Source of the DNA: Bog-756 sp035949055
Lineage (GTDB): Bacteria > Actinomycetota > Acidimicrobiia > Acidimicrobiales > RAAP-2
Assembly (NCBI GenBank): GCA_035949055.1
Contig: DASZIO010000036.1
Location: forward strand, 5,668-69,667
DNA: 64,000 nucleotides
Reading direction: 5' to 3'
The notes under the pieces are model-generated. The model did not search any database. It was not told where the DNA came from and worked only from the letters and a program-made list of their open reading frames with translations. Shown piece after piece: positions 1 through 8,062 of this stretch (the first letter of the stretch is position 1; each line of letters begins with the position of its first letter). The translations under genes and the position numbers were made by a program.

Positions 1-374
1 GCCTGGCCCTGTTCACCCACGCTGTCGGTGATGCCCCCGGGTTTACCGACCAGGTTCTCGAAGAAGTGCTTGACCCATCCCGTGCCGGTGAGCTGGGTCT
101 GCACCCCGTTGTGCACCCCCCCTCCGACGGAGGTCGCCCCAAATCCCATCTTGTATGACCACAGCACCCAGGCGATGAGCACCAGCGAGAAGCCGGCGAA
201 CATCATGGCGAGCACGTTGACCGCCCATTTCTTCGGCACGATCGACGCATAGAGGACGGCCAAGCCAGGGAGGCTCATCAGTCCGACGAACGTGGCCGCA
301 GTGATCTGCCACGAGTTGTCGGCGGGGTTGAGCCAACTGGGGTAGGGAACCTGTGTCAATGCTGCAGATAGCAC
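1..374 (-). CDS. amt: Ammonium transporter (Amt/MEP family), N-terminal part
   Basis: Membrane channel for ammonium/ammonia uptake. Only the first 124 codons are in the window; the gene runs off the left edge. The read-through gives NPADNSWQITAATFVGLMS, then PGLAVLYASIVPKKWAVNV and a second hydrophobic segment ending VLWSYKMGFG. This is the classic start of Amt proteins: a short periplasmic N-terminus followed by a 'PGLA-Y-G/S' first membrane helix. The GTG at 374 is chosen because GAGAGGAG lies about 10 bases upstream. A repeat array 130 bp upstream (503-540) looks like a nitrogen-regulator site. Family call is firm; the exact start is less so. Confidence 0.85.
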   Translation of the reverse strand, partial: MLSAALTQVPYPSWLNPADNSWQITAATFVGLMSLPGLAVLYASIVPKKWAVNVLAMMFAGFSLVLIAWVLWSYKMGFGATSVGGGVHNGVQTQLTGTGWVKHFFENLVGKPGGITDSVGEQGQ

Positions 375-502
375 GGGCTGAGTGCTCCTCTCGTGAGATG
401 ACCGCCGTCTGCACCACCGTCGACATTCGACAGAAGGCACGAGGGGCGCCAAGGCCAAGACAGGGAGTTGTGTCCTGCTGCCGCAAACAATGCAGGTCGG
501 GG

Positions 503-540
503 ATTACGGCACGGTCACGCCCGTGTTACCAACGCGTGAA
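503..540 (-). promoter_or_regulatory. Candidate GlnR/PhoP-type operator upstream of amt
   Basis: Read on the minus strand, four pentamers are spaced by exactly 6 bases (11-bp period): TTCAC (540-536), GTAAC (529-525), GTGAC (518-514) and GTAAT (507-503). Actinobacterial GlnR sites at amtB promoters are alternating gTnAC and GaAAC half-sites with the same 6-base spacing, so this array about 130 bp ahead of amt is a plausible nitrogen operator. The b-type GAAAC half-site is not seen, so another OmpR-family regulator is possible. In the rest of the 375-700 gap I see no gene. Confidence 0.45.
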
Positions 541-700
541 CTGGCCCGAATCAGCAGGTCGTGGGCAGCGGCGCGCCGAGGGCGAGGTACAGACGGTGGA
601 GACGCCAACAGCTGCGGCTCGCCGCCATCCGGTAAGCCGCTTCGTCTCTGTCCCGACAGTCCAAGGTGGCCCCGGCTCGGCCCGGGCGCGGCGGCTTGAT

Positions 701-1309
701 TCAGCTGGCCCTGCGCTCCCGGCCGGGTTTCGGTTTGGTCACGCGTCCCGAAGGGGTCGGCGGGGTGTACCGCTTGTTGGACGAGCCGCGGCCTGTCGCC
801 GGAGCCTCGGCGCGCGCCTCCTTCAGCCTCTGCTGCAGACGGTAGGAACGGACGAGCAGCCAGGCCCCGGCAAAGATGTAGGGGATCCCGAAGCCCCAGA
901 AATGCAGGTTGAAGAGGGACAGCCCGTAGAGGGCCATGGTGATGGCGAGGTAGAGGCGCTTGCGGAACCAGGCCGTGGCGAGCATCACCAAGGCGAGGGC
1001 CACTGACACCGCGCCGAGCTCGACGTACAGCGACGGGTTGACGTGCAGCTTGTTGATCTGACCGGTGCTGAGCAGGGCTTTGGGGTCGTTGGCCACCAGG
1101 CTGGCCGAGATGATGAACCCGAGCGCCGCCGCGATCGGAGCCGCGACGAGACCGATCATGCGCTCTCGGTCGTCGGCCCGCTTGACGGCCGCCTCGAGCT
1201 CGGGGACGGTCGTCGGGTACTCGCCGCCGGTGAGCCTCGGACCTGCATCCGCCGCGTCCGCCGGCTTCACCATGGCGTCGCGCATGCGCTCCCACAGGCT
1301 TCCGGGCAT
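701..1309 (-). CDS. Hypothetical membrane protein, 202 aa
   Basis: Not recognised as a named family. The N-terminal 55 residues are polar and cytoplasmic in character. They are followed by about four hydrophobic segments (roughly residues 50-72, 96-112, 116-135 and 137-152), then a basic, proline-rich tail ending KPKPGRERRAS. This topology suggests a small integral membrane protein with both termini in the cytoplasm. The gene sits upstream of amt on the same strand, but the 326-bp gap with its own operator argues against cotranscription. Function unknown. Confidence 0.6.
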   Translation of the reverse strand: MPGSLWERMRDAMVKPADAADAGPRLTGGEYPTTVPELEAAVKRADDRERMIGLVAAPIAAALGFIISASLVANDPKALLSTGQINKLHVNPSLYVELGAVSVALALVMLATAWFRKRLYLAITMALYGLSLFNLHFWGFGIPYIFAGAWLLVRSYRLQQRLKEARAEAPATGRGSSNKRYTPPTPSGRVTKPKPGRERRAS

Positions 1310-1403
1310 GGTGCAGGTTAGCGCGCACCATCGCGCCGGTCGAAGGGTGGCGGTCGGTGGTACCTACCAGCTTCGGGCCGGTCGCCTCACTCGGATTCGC
1401 CGG

Positions 1404-2024
1404 TCAGCGAGCCATGGGCCGACGTCGACGAACGAGTAACGCGGCAACGATGGCCAACCCCAGCGCGAGCACCAGCGCGGTCGGGAGGATGAAGACCCGC
1501 CACGAGGCCTGCTCGCCGGAGACGGTGGCCACCGTGGCCAGCAGGGCGGGATCGCCGGGAACGGTCACGGCGCGAACCTTCGCACCGATCGACGGGGTGG
1601 TGGTTCCGACGAGGTCCTCGTTGTAGCGGTGCCCGTCGAGGGTGAAGGTCGCCCGGCAGTCGTAGCCCGCGAGGTTGCTCCCACTGCCCCCCATCAACCC
1701 GATACACCCGGACACCGTGGCGTCGACGACCACGCCGTGCCGGTGGAACTGGTCGATCTGGGCATTCCTCCGGGCCCCGGCCACGAACAGGACGACGCTG
1801 GTGACAGCCAGAGCCAACAGGCAGGCACCGACGACCACCCAGGCCACCCGTCGAACGTCGACGTCGACGCCGGCGCCCCGAAGGGTCATGACCGGACCGT
1901 CGCTTCCCCCGCCGGTCGCGGCCGCGTCACCGCCATCGGGCGCGGTCGTGGTCGGGACTGCCCCGGGCGTGCCGTCTCCGGGGGGAGTGGCTGCGCCCGG
2001 AACGGTCGGCTCCGTCGTGGGCAT
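1404..2024 (-). CDS. DUF3592-like membrane protein
   Basis: 206 aa from the ATG at 2024. The order is a Pro/Thr/Gly-rich disordered N-terminus (about 1-60), a membrane helix (VAWVVVGACLLALAVTSVVL), an extracytoplasmic domain of about 85 residues, and a second helix (VFILPTALVLALGLAIVAALL) closed by RRRRP. Two helices flanking a small beta domain with 'VDATVSGC...YDCRATFTLDGHRY' and 'VPGDPALL' resembles DUF3592 proteins, whose role is unknown. Divergent from the cyclic-nucleotide-binding gene at 2210. An upstream in-frame start is possible because no strong ribosome site marks the chosen ATG. Confidence 0.55.
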   Translation of the reverse strand: MPTTEPTVPGAATPPGDGTPGAVPTTTAPDGGDAAATGGGSDGPVMTLRGAGVDVDVRRVAWVVVGACLLALAVTSVVLFVAGARRNAQIDQFHRHGVVVDATVSGCIGLMGGSGSNLAGYDCRATFTLDGHRYNEDLVGTTTPSIGAKVRAVTVPGDPALLATVATVSGEQASWRVFILPTALVLALGLAIVAALLVRRRRPMAR

Positions 2025-2209
2025 CGGCCCATCATCGCCCAAGTGTGATTCGCCCACGACCCGGGTGGGGCGTCGGCGGCCACGAGATCGTAGTCGTCGT
2101 CGGCTGACGACTTTCGAATCGCCGCGACAGCCGGCGCGCCCCTCCGCGCCTATCGAGACCGACGGATCCACCCGGGCAGGCCCTGGTCGGCTGCGGTATC
2201 CTCGCCGCC

Positions 2210-2632
2210 ATGGCGGCGCGCCCGAAGGCTCTCGACCTGAAGAGCATCTGGTTGTTCTCGAGCTGTACCGGGTCCGAGCTCCGCAAGATCCGCAGCTCGC
2301 TCGACGAGATCGAGGTACCGAAGGGGAAGGTGCTCGTCGAGGAGGGGAGGGTCGGGCTCGAGTTCTTCCTCATCGTGACGGGGAGGGCGGCCGTGACCCG
2401 CAACAACAAGAAGGTGGCCACCCTGGGGCCGGGCGACCACTTCGGCGAGATGGCCCTGCTCGACCGGCATCCCCGCTCGGCCTCGGTGGTATCCGAGACC
2501 GACATGGACCTGCTGGTCCTGTCTCAGCGCCAGTTCAACGGGCTGCTCAATTCGGTCCCCACCATCGCCCGCAAGATGCTGGCCGCCATGGCCAACCGAC
2601 TACGCGAAGTCGACGCCCTGGCCTTCGACTGA
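2210..2632 (+). CDS. Stand-alone cyclic-nucleotide-binding domain protein
   Basis: 140 aa, which is one cNMP-binding domain (Crp/Fnr-type beta roll) and nothing else. The phosphate-binding cassette is clear near residues 84-99: FGEMALLDRHPRSASV, with the Glu and Arg that contact the cyclic nucleotide in this family. The C-terminal helix (NRLREVDALAFD) ends the protein, so there is no helix-turn-helix and it is not a DNA-binding Crp. It probably acts as a ligand-sensing partner for another protein. Monocistronic, ending 43 bp before the convergent reductase gene. Ligand (cAMP or other) cannot be told from the sequence. Confidence 0.8.
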   Translation: MAARPKALDLKSIWLFSSCTGSELRKIRSSLDEIEVPKGKVLVEEGRVGLEFFLIVTGRAAVTRNNKKVATLGPGDHFGEMALLDRHPRSASVVSETDMDLLVLSQRQFNGLLNSVPTIARKMLAAMANRLREVDALAFD

Positions 2633-2675
2633 CGATTGAGTACGACTGAAGGATTGCGGCCAACCGCGCTCCTGG

Positions 2676-4709
2676 TCAGTCCATCGACTCCTCGAGCAGC
2701 TGGGAAAGATCGAGGACCCGCACGTCGTCCTCTTTGGCATGGGCCCGCACCGCGTCATCGAGCATGATCATGCAGTACGGGCAGGCCGTCGAGACCACGT
2801 CGGCCCCCGTGCCGAGCGCCTCCTCGGTCCGCTCCATGTTCACCCGCTTGCCGATGTTCTCCTCGAGCCACATGCGCGCCCCACCGGCCCCACAGCAGAA
2901 GCCTCGCTCGCGACAACGGCGCATCTCGACCTGGTTGGCTCCGGGGATGGCATCGATGACCGAGCGGGGCTCGTCGAACACCCGGTTGTGCCGGCCCAGG
3001 TAGCAGGGGTCGTGATAGGTGACCGTGCCCTGGTATCCCCCACCCGGGGTCAGCTTGCCCACCGAGACCAGGTGGTCGAGAAGCTGGCTGTGGTGGATGA
3101 CCTCGAAGTTGCCGCCCAGGGCGGGGTACTCGTTGGCCAGCGAGTTGAAGCAGTGGGGGCAGGTGGCGATGACCTTCTTCACCCCGGTGCTGCCCAGGGT
3201 CTCGATGTTCATGCGGGCCTGCTCCTGGTACAGGTACTCGTTGCCCAGGCGCCGGGCCGGGTCTCCGGTGCAGCTCTCCCGGGGACCGAGGATGCCGAAT
3301 GAGACGCCGGCCCGGTGCAACATGCGGGCCGTGGCCTGGGCGCCCTTGCGGGCCCGTTCGTCGAGAGCGCCGGCACAGCCCACCCAGTAGAGGTACTCGA
3401 TGTCGTCGGGGATCGCTCCGCTGATGACCGGGACGTCGAAGTCGAGCGCGGCAAGCCAGTCGGTTCGTTTGGACGACCCGAGCCCCCACGGGTCGCCCTG
3501 GTTCTCGATGTTGCGGAGCATGAGGCCCGCCTCGGTGGGGAACGACGACTCCATCAGCACCTCGTAACGGCGCATGTCGATGATGGTGTCGATGTGCTCG
3601 ATGTCGACCGGGCACTCCTCGACGCAGGCGCCACACGTGGTGCAGGACCAGAGGACATCGGGATCGATGACGGTCGGGACCAGGTTGTCCACTTCGACCC
3701 CGGCGGCCCGGTTCTGGGCCATGACCCGGTCGGCCGAGGAGAACAGGTTGTCCCGCAGGTCCATGATGATGAGCTTCGGGGAAAGGGGCTTCCCGGTGTT
3801 CCAAGCCGGGCACTGGGATTGGCAACGCCCGCACTCGGTGCAAGTGGCCATGTCGAGCAGCTGCTTCCACGAGAAGTCCTCGATGCGGCCGGCTCCGAAC
3901 ACCACCTCGTCCGCGTCCCCCACGTCCTCCATGGACATGTCCGGGGTGGAGGCCAGCGCGCCGAGCGCCCGTGGGCGCCGGGAGGTGGCCACGTTGATCG
4001 GGGCCATGAAGATGTGGAGGTGCTTCGAGTAGGAGACGAACACGAGGAACCCAGTGATGATGGCGATGTTGGCCAGCAGCGCCACCGTCTCGATCACGCT
4101 GTTCACCCCGGTGCCCAACGGGGCGAGGGCCTTGGCCAGCCCGTGCGAGGCGAAGGCCCACCATCCGTAGGGGAAGTGGCCGGTGTTGACCTGGGCGGCG
4201 CGGTAGAGCAGCAGCGTCGCCATCACGCCGAAGATCATGAGGAGCACGAGCCAGGCGGCTCCGGTGTGGGAGCCGAAGAATCGCGACCGCCGGTTCTCCC
4301 GCTTCGGGGAGTGCTTGACCCTGATGCCGACGAACACCAGCAGCGAGACGATGACGGCGACGGCGAAGAAGTCCTCCAGGAAGCCGATGACCGCGGTCTG
4401 GCCGATGAGCGGGATGTGGAAGTTGCGTTGGAACAGGCACCCGTAGGCCTCGATGATGGTGAGAAGCAGGATGGTGAAGCCCCAGAAGGTGAAGGCATGG
4501 GCCAGGCCCGGGACCGTCCACTGCAGGAGCTTCTTCTGGCCCCCGACCTCGACCAGCTCGGCCTCGACCCGCTTGGGCACATCCCTGAACCGGGACGGGA
4601 CGGCGGGATGGCCGGCCGAGATCAGCCGGTAGAGCCAGAAGAACCGGCGGCCGGCGATGGCGAACATCACCGCGGTGATCCCGAGTCCTACGGCCAGTCT
4701 GAGCGGCAC
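2676..4709 (-). CDS. Membrane-anchored iron-sulfur reductase (HdrD/GlpC-like with NarI-like N-terminus)
   Basis: 677 aa from a GTG with AGGAGG seven bases upstream. The first ~240 residues carry five or so membrane helices of the respiratory cytochrome-b/NarI type. Two ferredoxin-type [4Fe-4S] motifs follow, CTECGRCQSQCP (near 287) and CTTCGACVEECP (near 356). Two CCG domains come next, with CPHC and CCGAGGARMW (near 600), as in heterodisulfide reductase subunit D and GlpC. The same architecture is known from mycobacterial Rv0338c-type proteins. A likely role is passing electrons between a cytoplasmic dehydrogenase, possibly the ETF of beta-oxidation, and menaquinone; that is inference. A palindrome (4727-4742) lies just upstream of the ribosome site. 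Confidence 0.85.
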   Translation of the reverse strand: MPLRLAVGLGITAVMFAIAGRRFFWLYRLISAGHPAVPSRFRDVPKRVEAELVEVGGQKKLLQWTVPGLAHAFTFWGFTILLLTIIEAYGCLFQRNFHIPLIGQTAVIGFLEDFFAVAVIVSLLVFVGIRVKHSPKRENRRSRFFGSHTGAAWLVLLMIFGVMATLLLYRAAQVNTGHFPYGWWAFASHGLAKALAPLGTGVNSVIETVALLANIAIITGFLVFVSYSKHLHIFMAPINVATSRRPRALGALASTPDMSMEDVGDADEVVFGAGRIEDFSWKQLLDMATCTECGRCQSQCPAWNTGKPLSPKLIIMDLRDNLFSSADRVMAQNRAAGVEVDNLVPTVIDPDVLWSCTTCGACVEECPVDIEHIDTIIDMRRYEVLMESSFPTEAGLMLRNIENQGDPWGLGSSKRTDWLAALDFDVPVISGAIPDDIEYLYWVGCAGALDERARKGAQATARMLHRAGVSFGILGPRESCTGDPARRLGNEYLYQEQARMNIETLGSTGVKKVIATCPHCFNSLANEYPALGGNFEVIHHSQLLDHLVSVGKLTPGGGYQGTVTYHDPCYLGRHNRVFDEPRSVIDAIPGANQVEMRRCRERGFCCGAGGARMWLEENIGKRVNMERTEEALGTGADVVSTACPYCMIMLDDAVRAHAKEDDVRVLDLSQLLEESMD

Positions 4710-4726
4710 TTCGATCCTCCTGAGTA

Positions 4727-4742
4727 GTTACTGAAGAGTAAC
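4727..4742 (-). promoter_or_regulatory. Palindromic operator candidate upstream of the iron-sulfur reductase
   Basis: GTTACT-GAAG-AGTAAC has perfect 6-bp arms around a 4-bp spacer. It sits a few bases upstream of the AGGAGG ribosome site of the reductase gene (start 4709). Size and symmetry fit a dimeric repressor of TetR or GntR type. Its position inside the probable 5' leader would allow binding to block transcription. No regulator gene is adjacent. Confidence 0.4.
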
Positions 4743-4754
4743 AAATGTCCAGCT

Positions 4755-4775
4755 CCACCGGCCCAGTACCGGTGG
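4755..4775 (-). terminator. Hairpin downstream of dcd
   Basis: A perfect 7-bp stem (CCACCGG / CCGGTGG) with a 7-base loop starts 6 bases past the dcd stop codon. No T-run follows it. It may therefore be a weak terminator or an mRNA 3'-end stabiliser. Confidence 0.35.
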
Positions 4776-4780
4776 ACCGG

Positions 4781-5344
4781 TCATGAGACGAAGTTGTCGG
4801 CGTACCGGCTGGGTGTCGGCCCCCATTGTCCCTGGTACTTCGACTTGAGGCGCTCGGAACCGTAAGGATGGTCGGCGGCGGTGGTCATCTGCAGGAAGCT
4901 GATCTGGCCGATCTTCATGCCCGGGTAGACGGTGATGGGGAGGCTGGCCACGTTGGACAATTCGAGGGTGAGGTGCCCGTCCCAGCCGGCGTCGACGAAC
5001 CCGGCGGTGGAATGGATGAGCAGGCCCAGCCGACCGAGGGAGGACTTGCCCTCGAGCCTGGCCACCAAGTCGTTCGGGAGCGTCACCTGCTCGAGGGTGG
5101 AACCCAGGACGAATTCACCCGGGTGGAGTATGAGCGGCTCCTCGCCGGTGTCGACCAGCTCGGTCAGGTCCTCTTGGCTCTCACGCACGTCGATGACCCG
5201 GCTGGTGTGGTTGCGGAACAGGCGGAAGTAGCGATCGACATGCAGGTCGACCGACGAGGGCTGGATGCAGCTCTCGTCCAGCGGCTCGATCTGTATATGG
5301 CCCGCGGCCAGGGCTTCTCGGATAGAGCGGTCAGAGAGAACCAT
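4781..5344 (-). CDS. dcd: dCTP deaminase (probably bifunctional dCTP deaminase/dUTPase)
   Basis: 187 aa. Converts dCTP toward dUMP for thymidylate synthesis. The sequence follows the mycobacterial DCD-DUT enzyme almost throughout: QPSSVDLHVD, HPGEFVLGSTLEQVTLP, LEGKSSLGRLGL, then HSTAGFVDAGWDGHLTLELS with the catalytic Glu, and a C-terminal KYQGQWGPTPSR tail that closes the active site. An ATG further upstream exists at 5482 but would read through the tRNA gene in antisense, so MVLSDRSIREAL at 5344 is taken as the start. It is divergent from tRNA-Gly with only 30 bp between them. Bifunctionality is known for actinobacterial homologues and inferred here. Confidence 0.95.
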   Translation of the reverse strand: MVLSDRSIREALAAGHIQIEPLDESCIQPSSVDLHVDRYFRLFRNHTSRVIDVRESQEDLTELVDTGEEPLILHPGEFVLGSTLEQVTLPNDLVARLEGKSSLGRLGLLIHSTAGFVDAGWDGHLTLELSNVASLPITVYPGMKIGQISFLQMTTAADHPYGSERLKSKYQGQWGPTPSRYADNFVS

Positions 5345-5374
5345 GCCGGACAGACGATAGTGTGACCCACGCAC

Positions 5375-5445
5375 GCGGGCGTAGTTCAGAGGCAGAACAC
5401 AAGCTTCCCAAGCTTGGAACGCGGGTTCGATTCCCGTCGCCCGCT
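5375..5445 (+). tRNA. tRNA-Gly, anticodon CCC
   Basis: Full cloverleaf. The acceptor stem GCGGGCG (5375-5381) pairs with CGCCCGC (5438-5444). The D-arm is GTTC/GAAC. The anticodon stem CAAGC/GCTTG encloses the loop TTCCCAA, putting anticodon CCC at 5407-5409. The T-arm is CGGGT-TCGATTC-CCGT-like, and the discriminator base is T5445. The terminal A of CCA is not encoded (CC is followed by G). Confidence 0.95.
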
Positions 5446-5509
5446 CCGGGCCGTGAACAGACCGGCGGATCCCCTCGGCCATGATGCGCAGGCGGGACGG
5501 CAGACCCGC

Positions 5510-6742
5510 TCAGAGAAACCGCTCGACATAGGGCGCGAATCTCTTCCGGAGGTCCTCGCGGTCGAGGCCGACTTGGCCGGCGCGGTAGTCGATGCTCCCG
5601 AGCCGACCCCGCCGGTGCTCAGCCAGGTAGGCCTCCATGGCGACTCGAGCTGCCGCGTCGAAGGGCTGGCCGGCCAACTCGTAGATCGAGCGCACCGTGG
5701 TCAGCTGGTCGGCCATGAAGTCGTCGAAGCGGACGTCGACCGATCGCTCCGCGGGCCACACCTCGCGGTCACGCAGGCACGCGGTGAGCAGGTCGTCGAT
5801 GCGATCCGCCCAGGTTCGGCCCAGTTTCTCCGCATCGACCTCGTCGGTGTACATCCGGGCGGTGTACGCGACCATCGTGGCCATGGACACGACCACATCG
5901 ACGGGGTCCCGATGGGTCACCACCACGGTGGCGCCGGGGAACACCTCGGCCAGCACGGGGAGCTGCTCCAGGTGCTGGGGTGACTTGAGCACCCACCGGT
6001 CTCCGCCCCGGGTGAACTGGAGCGCCTGCAGCATTGTCCGCAAGAAACGGTAGTGGGGCGTCTGATCGTGGGTGGAGTAGTACGCCTCCCAATTGGGCAG
6101 CGGCGCCAGCGTCTCGAAGAACATCGTCGAGAAGTCGATGGCCAGAAGCTGGATCTCCTCGTGCACGTGGTCCGTCGTCATCTCGTGCATCAACGGAAAA
6201 AGCGGCATCGCCTGGTTGAGGAACCACAGGCCGGCGTCGGTGCGTTGGCGCCGGGGGTCGGGCACCACTCCGACTTCAGCTGGCATCGGGATCGGCTCGA
6301 GGCTCTCCCAGTAGGGCAGGGAGCGCAGCGCGGGGTCGGTGGCCAACATGTTGTGCAGATGGGTGGTCCCCGTACGAGGCAGGCCGACGATGACGATGGG
6401 TGGCGTCAGCTCGACGCCATGGATCTGCGGATGGCGAGTGAGCAGATCAGTGAACAGGAGCCGGTTCCTCAGCAACTGGAGCACCTGGGAGTAGAAGACC
6501 ACCTGGCCGGCCGGCGTCACCCGCTCGACCTCCCCCAGGGCCTCGAGCAGGACGCCGAGGCGCTCCTCGTAGTCCCGAGGCCCGAAGTCGGTGAGCCCGG
6601 TCTCCTCCGCCGCCTGTCGGTGCAACCGGCCGGCGTCGAGCGGGCACTCATCGGCCAGCACCGCCATGCCGGCCAGCATCTCGTTCACCTCCGGAGAGAA
6701 CGTCGGATGCCACAGGTCTTCGATATGGATCGTGTCGGACAT
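5510..6742 (-). CDS. Sulfotransferase family protein
   Basis: 410 aa; predicted to move sulfate from PAPS to an unknown acceptor. The 5'-phosphosulfate loop is IVIVGLPRTGTTHLHNML near residues 117-134. The 3'-phosphate site is VVVTHRDPVDVVVSM in the second half, followed by a C-terminal acceptor region with YVERFL at the end. This is the Sulfotransfer_3/Stf0-like bacterial group, abundant in mycobacteria and Acidimicrobiia. The start at 6742 is preferred over the longer frame because GGGGAGAAGG immediately precedes it. It is divergent from the DUF1214 gene at 6810 (67 bp between starts). Substrate cannot be read from the sequence. Confidence 0.85.
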   Translation of the reverse strand: MSDTIHIEDLWHPTFSPEVNEMLAGMAVLADECPLDAGRLHRQAAEETGLTDFGPRDYEERLGVLLEALGEVERVTPAGQVVFYSQVLQLLRNRLLFTDLLTRHPQIHGVELTPPIVIVGLPRTGTTHLHNMLATDPALRSLPYWESLEPIPMPAEVGVVPDPRRQRTDAGLWFLNQAMPLFPLMHEMTTDHVHEEIQLLAIDFSTMFFETLAPLPNWEAYYSTHDQTPHYRFLRTMLQALQFTRGGDRWVLKSPQHLEQLPVLAEVFPGATVVVTHRDPVDVVVSMATMVAYTARMYTDEVDAEKLGRTWADRIDDLLTACLRDREVWPAERSVDVRFDDFMADQLTTVRSIYELAGQPFDAAARVAMEAYLAEHRRGRLGSIDYRAGQVGLDREDLRKRFAPYVERFL

Positions 6743-6809
6743 CCTTCTCCCCCGAACGGCGCGTCGCACCGTAGATTGCAGACGGCCGTATCCCGAGAGG
6801 AATCCTGAC

Positions 6810-7958
6810 ATGAGCGAACGGACGTGGGAGACCACACAGGCCTGGAGGGAGCTGCTGTCCGGACTCGGCGAGCTCGACCGCCAATTCCTCGAGGGTCCTC
6901 GGGCCGTGCCCGACGAGCAGACGGTGGCGGAGGGCTACCGCATGCTGACCGTGGGCCTCGGAGTGGCCCTGGACGTCTACCTCTACGGCGACGCCAGCCG
7001 CCCAGTCTTCGTCGACGTCAACACTCCCTTCCGGCGTGACCGGGCTTGGGGAGGCGACAACACCGATGCGTACTACTCGATGGTCACGCTCGACCCGGCG
7101 CGTCGCTACCGGGTGAGCGGACAGCGCGGGGACAGTGCCTACTTCTCGCTCACCGTCTACAACGAGCCGGCCCCGGGGCAGTGGTCCAACCGGATCATCG
7201 GGATCGTGAACGACACCGACCTGGACCTGGACGACGAGGGGCGTTTCTCGTTCCTGATGGGCCCCGCCCGGCCACCCGGTTACACCGCGCCGTTCATCGA
7301 GCTCACCGACGACACCCACGTGGCCTTCACCCGCGACTACCAACTCGACCCGGCGGTCGGGCGGCGAGTCTGCTGGGAGATTGAGGCGCTCGACCCTCCC
7401 GATCCGCTCATCCGGACCGATCCGGCGACGGCGGCCGGCCTGCGCGCCGCTCTGCAGTGGGTCCAGACCCTGTTCATGACCGTGCCGCTCAGCGTGGCGC
7501 CTCGCCAGGCCGTCGAGTCGCTCGGGCACAATTCCCCACAACTGGCCAATGAGTTCGCCCACCCCTATCAGGTGCCGGACGCCAACTTCGGATGGTCGGC
7601 GAGGGACGCCTGCTACGCGTTCGCCAGCTACCGCATCCAACCTGACGAGGCCCTCGTGGTCAGCCACCGGCCGCCGGACTGCCGGTTTTGGAACCTCGTC
7701 GTGTGGAATCCCTTTCTCGCCACCGAGGTGCTGACCGACGCGCGCACCTCGATCAACAACGGCGCTGCCGTCCCGAACGCGGACGGCACCGTCACCGCGG
7801 TCATCGCCCGCCACGACTTGGCCCACCCCAACTCGGTGTCGACGGCCGGGCATGCCCAGGGCGCCCTGGCGTTCCGGTGGTTCCTGGCCGACACCGTCCC
7901 CGACCGGCCGACCATCGAGGTGGTCAATGCGGTCGACGCCCCCACCGCTCCATCGTGA
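6810..7958 (+). CDS. DUF1214 domain protein
   Basis: 382 aa, no signal peptide. The C-terminal region has the DUF1214 pattern: DACYAFASYRIQPDEALVV, then CRFWNLVVWNPFL and a final RWFLADTVPDRPTIEVV. The middle third repeats a related 'AYYSMVTLDPARRYRVSGQ...YFSLTVYNEP' unit, so the protein may be two similar beta-rich halves. Function of the family is unknown; these genes often sit near sulfotransferases, steroid and lipid genes in actinobacteria. The ATG at 6810 is chosen because the longer open frame would overlap the divergent sulfotransferase. The preceding GAGAGGAA is a reasonable ribosome site. Confidence 0.7.
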   Translation: MSERTWETTQAWRELLSGLGELDRQFLEGPRAVPDEQTVAEGYRMLTVGLGVALDVYLYGDASRPVFVDVNTPFRRDRAWGGDNTDAYYSMVTLDPARRYRVSGQRGDSAYFSLTVYNEPAPGQWSNRIIGIVNDTDLDLDDEGRFSFLMGPARPPGYTAPFIELTDDTHVAFTRDYQLDPAVGRRVCWEIEALDPPDPLIRTDPATAAGLRAALQWVQTLFMTVPLSVAPRQAVESLGHNSPQLANEFAHPYQVPDANFGWSARDACYAFASYRIQPDEALVVSHRPPDCRFWNLVVWNPFLATEVLTDARTSINNGAAVPNADGTVTAVIARHDLAHPNSVSTAGHAQGALAFRWFLADTVPDRPTIEVVNAVDAPTAPS

Positions 7959-8062
7959 ACCCATCCCTGACCCACCGCCCGTCCCCTCGTCGACGCCGTT
8001 CGCCGGCCGCACATCGAAGCAGCCCTCGGGTTGACGGTGACTCCGACCGGTAGTTGTCGTCG

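Noticed and set aside
667..695. GC hairpin as terminator of the 701-1309 gene
   Set aside because: The stem has a mismatch and no T-run on either side; not distinct from background GC pairing.
3315..4727. A 470-codon open frame antisense to the iron-sulfur reductase
   Set aside because: Composition is His/Gly/Asp/Glu-rich, as expected for the complement of a high-GC gene; the sense frame carries clear cofactor motifs.
5345..5482. Extended N-terminus for dCTP deaminase
   Set aside because: It would read through the tRNA-Gly gene in antisense, and homologues begin at MVLSD-type starts.
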